From the NCBI GenBank assembly GCA_963812505.1, contig CAWEVM010000010.1:106403-170402 (forward strand): a stretch of 64,000 nucleotides of DNA, given 5' to 3'. The stretch's first letter is position 1, and each line of letters opens with the position of its first letter. Below, piece by piece: positions 62,278-64,000 of this stretch. Under the pieces are notes generated by a model. It saw only the letters and a list, made by a program, of their open reading frames with translations, ran no database searches and was not told where the DNA came from. The position numbers were made by a program, and so were the translations under genes. The DNA is from JAMXLO01 sp963812505 (lineage in GTDB: Bacteria; Pseudomonadota; Alphaproteobacteria; Acetobacterales; Acetobacteraceae).

Positions 62278-62950
62278 CGATGCTTCCTCTGTGCTGCTGG
62301 CTGATGACTACCTTTCCGCCGCCGCCAAGGCCAGCCCCGGGTCCGAATCGTCGCAGCTGGCCCGAAGAGGTTCGTGTCTTTGCGAAATACGATGACACGT
62401 AGATCCGCGAACTTCTTCATTTCGAATGGCGACCACGACGCTAACGCGGCGGAAAACTTGTCATAAAGATCTGTTGTATTGCCACATTGCACGTCGCTGT
62501 TGGGAATTGAACATGCGGTTCGTCTCAATTGGTTTGCGTCAGCCAACAACCCACCCCATGCCGGATTGAATGCGGAGCTATCAGGTTCTGAGCCCCTCAC
62601 GTTCGCCGCAGCGCCTTTCGCATTCGCTGACAGTTTTTGCCCCCGTTACAAGGAGCTGTTTGGCAAGCCCCTCGACGGTCGCATCGGGCTTGCGTGCCTC
62701 GATGACGGCGAGGCTGGTGATCTTCGACGAGTGCTCCGCCTCCAAGGAGGCTCCTCAAGCGGGCGCTCCGACCGCCGGACGGCGTCGCAAAACGGTGCCG
62801 TGCACGGCGTGGGGACGTGCACATTTAGCCGCTCTTATTCGCCGCATAGCTGGGGATTCGCTGGCGGGTGTCGCATAAGGGTCTGATCTTGTTTACGGAT
62901 TGGGTGTCGAGACCATCCCGTTCACCCGATCACACCGAGCCACACCCGCC
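62278..62950. other. Intergenic region before the IS1380-family element
   Basis: About 670 bases. One small minus-strand frame with coding character is listed separately. The remaining sequence shows no recognisable protein. The left end of the insertion element should lie in its last 100 bases. Confidence 0.4.
62581..62745 (-). CDS. Small protein or gene remnant with TTG start
   Basis: 54 residues from a TTG five bases after GAGGAG; an in-frame TGA lies just upstream. The sequence SSKITSLAVIEARKPDATVE, then GLAKQLLVTGAKTVSE, is protein-like with GC-rich third positions. Unrecognised; it may be the end of a disrupted gene. Confidence 0.35.
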   Translation of the reverse strand: MEAEHSSKITSLAVIEARKPDATVEGLAKQLLVTGAKTVSECERRCGEREGLRT

Positions 62951-64000
62951 ATGCACAACGATACGACTGAGCCGTTCTGGTTTCCAGCCGTCGGACGCAA
63001 GAAAGTCACTGCTGCGTTCGATGGTGGGCGTCTCACCTCGGATGGCGGTGTGATGCTTCTGGCTGCTGCCGAGCGGCGTATCGGGATTGCCCATCGCCTG
63101 GCAGGTTTGATTGCCGATCCGCGCAATCCGCTGCTGGTGACACACAGTGTCGTCGATATTCTGCGCGCGCGCATGCTCGCCATTGCCTGCGGTTACCAGG
63201 ACGCCGACGATCTCGATCATCTGCGCACCGACCCCGGCTTCAAACTGGCCTGCGGACGTCTGCCTGATACCGGTGATGATCTGTGCTCTCAGCCGACGAT
63301 GTCGCGTTGGGAGAATGCGCCGAGTCTGCGTGAGGTGGTGCGCATGACCTACGCGATGATCGACGCCTATTGCGCCAGCTACCCACGCCCGCCTGTCGCT
63401 GTCACGCTGGACATCGATGACACCGTCGATGTCGTGCACGGCCACCAGCAGCTTTCGTTGTTCAACGCCCATTACGACGAACGCTGCTTCCTGCCGATCC
63501 ACGTCTACGAGACCGCCACCTCCCGTCCGGTCGCGATGCTGCTGCGACCTGGCAAAACACCGTCGGGAGACGAAGTCCGCCGGCATCTGCGTCGCCTGGT
63601 GCGCCGCATTCGCAGCCATTGGCCGACCACGCGGCTGATCATCCGTGGCGACGGTCATTATAGCCGCCCCCAGGTGATGGCGTGGTGCGAGGCCAACGAT
63701 GTCGATTATGTGTTCGGCCTGCCGGGCAACGGCGTGCTGAGCCGTCTGGTCGAGATCGCTGCCGACGATGTCAGGGTGCGTCGCGCCGAAGCCCAGGCGG
63801 CGGTGCTACGCCGCTATACCGAGACCCGCTATGGTGCCAAATCCTGGGGCTGCGAGCGGCGCGTGGTGGCACGCATCGAAGCCAGCACCCAGGGATTGGA
63901 CATCCGCTACGTGGTGACCAACCTGGACGGCGGCAGCGCGGAGTGGCTCTACGACACGCTCTACTGCGCGCGCGGCCAGGCCGAGAACCTGATCAAGCTG
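62880..64000 (+). mobile_element. IS1380-family insertion sequence, left part
   Basis: Inferred from the transposase. The left inverted repeat could not be identified without the right end, which is outside the window, so the left boundary is approximate (a change of character is visible around 62870-62900). Confidence 0.6.
62951..64000 (+). CDS. IS1380 family transposase, 5' part
   Basis: 350 residues are inside the window and the frame is still open at the right edge. AFDGGRLTSDGGVMLLAAAE is the IS1380 N-terminal hallmark, VAVTLDIDDTVDVVHGHQQL carries the first catalytic Asp, and LIIRGDGHYSRPQVM the second; FGLPGNGVL follows. The ATG has no strong ribosome binding site. Nothing in the visible part is broken. 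Confidence 0.93.
   Translation, partial: MHNDTTEPFWFPAVGRKKVTAAFDGGRLTSDGGVMLLAAAERRIGIAHRLAGLIADPRNPLLVTHSVVDILRARMLAIACGYQDADDLDHLRTDPGFKLACGRLPDTGDDLCSQPTMSRWENAPSLREVVRMTYAMIDAYCASYPRPPVAVTLDIDDTVDVVHGHQQLSLFNAHYDERCFLPIHVYETATSRPVAMLLRPGKTPSGDEVRRHLRRLVRRIRSHWPTTRLIIRGDGHYSRPQVMAWCEANDVDYVFGLPGNGVLSRLVEIAADDVRVRRAEAQAAVLRRYTETRYGAKSWGCERRVVARIEASTQGLDIRYVVTNLDGGSAEWLYDTLYCARGQAENLIKL

Noticed and set aside
1..64000. CRISPR arrays, toxin-antitoxin pairs, retrons or phage-defence operons
   Set aside because: No regularly spaced repeats, Cas-like proteins or recognisable defence genes were found; the accessory region contains only insertion sequences and decayed genes.

Overview
The window is high-GC bacterial chromosome. 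Gene content and order point to Alphaproteobacteria, probably Rhodospirillales/Acetobacteraceae (inference from gene order and protein flavour; no 16S rRNA gene is present). Two blocks are typical of the class: a Suv3-like helicase followed by an S4 RNA-binding protein, a 7Fe ferredoxin and a CarD-type regulator (6.5-11.9 kb), and hisG-hisD-infA-maf-rng-yacG-tRNA-Phe, all on the minus strand (38.5-42.7 kb).

Layout. 0-6.4 kb: the 5' end of a gene leaving the left edge, then two tandem 1000-residue autotransporters that each fuse a PAP2-type acid phosphatase domain to an outer-membrane barrel. 6.5-13.5 kb: the helicase/S4/ferredoxin/CarD block, interrupted by an aldo/keto reductase and a small inverted-repeat element, then a RidA-like protein and a Bax-inhibitor-1 membrane protein. 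13.6-18.1 kb: YbbP/YbbA ABC exporter, divergent TesA-like esterase and ThpR. 18.1-26.5 kb: metabolic genes (TauD-like dioxygenase, PhaB reductase, a frameshifted acetyltransferase, a nucleotidyltransferase-like protein, VOC and CGNR proteins with a two-operator divergent promoter, methyltransferase, lactonase-like hydrolase, ThrE-like exporter, fumarase C).

26.9-35.4 kb is a decayed accessory region: a truncated TPR gene, a 3' fragment of a short-chain fatty-acid transporter, tRNA-Ser(UGA), an IS701-like element abutted by an IS5-like element, a receiver protein carrying Glu where the phospho-Asp should be, and a propeller-protein gene broken by several frameshifts. 35.4-38.0 kb holds a translationally coupled formylglycine-generating enzyme and sulfatase. 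42.8-49.1 kb has a Na/Pi cotransporter, a ribonucleotide reductase large subunit, lipoproteins and a second aldo/keto reductase.

49.2-55.2 kb is a molybdenum locus: a cysteine-free protein made of two sulfite-oxidase-like cofactor domains, TrmO, Mop and ModE on one side, and a class-III (MolA/BtuF-like) binding protein in line with ModABC on the other. 55.2-62.3 kb carries RidA, a DMT exporter, an acyl-CoA-dehydrogenase-fold monooxygenase, a MarR/DHA2 efflux pair, and a GMC oxidoreductase with a cupin-like protein. The right edge is the 5' part of an IS1380-family element.

The observations most worth following are the molybdenum locus with its tandem Moco-fold protein and extra binding protein, the degenerate receiver, the paired operators near 21.4 kb, the phosphatase-autotransporter pair in which one copy has lost active-site residues, and three genes whose conserved N-terminus has no ATG/GTG/TTG start.
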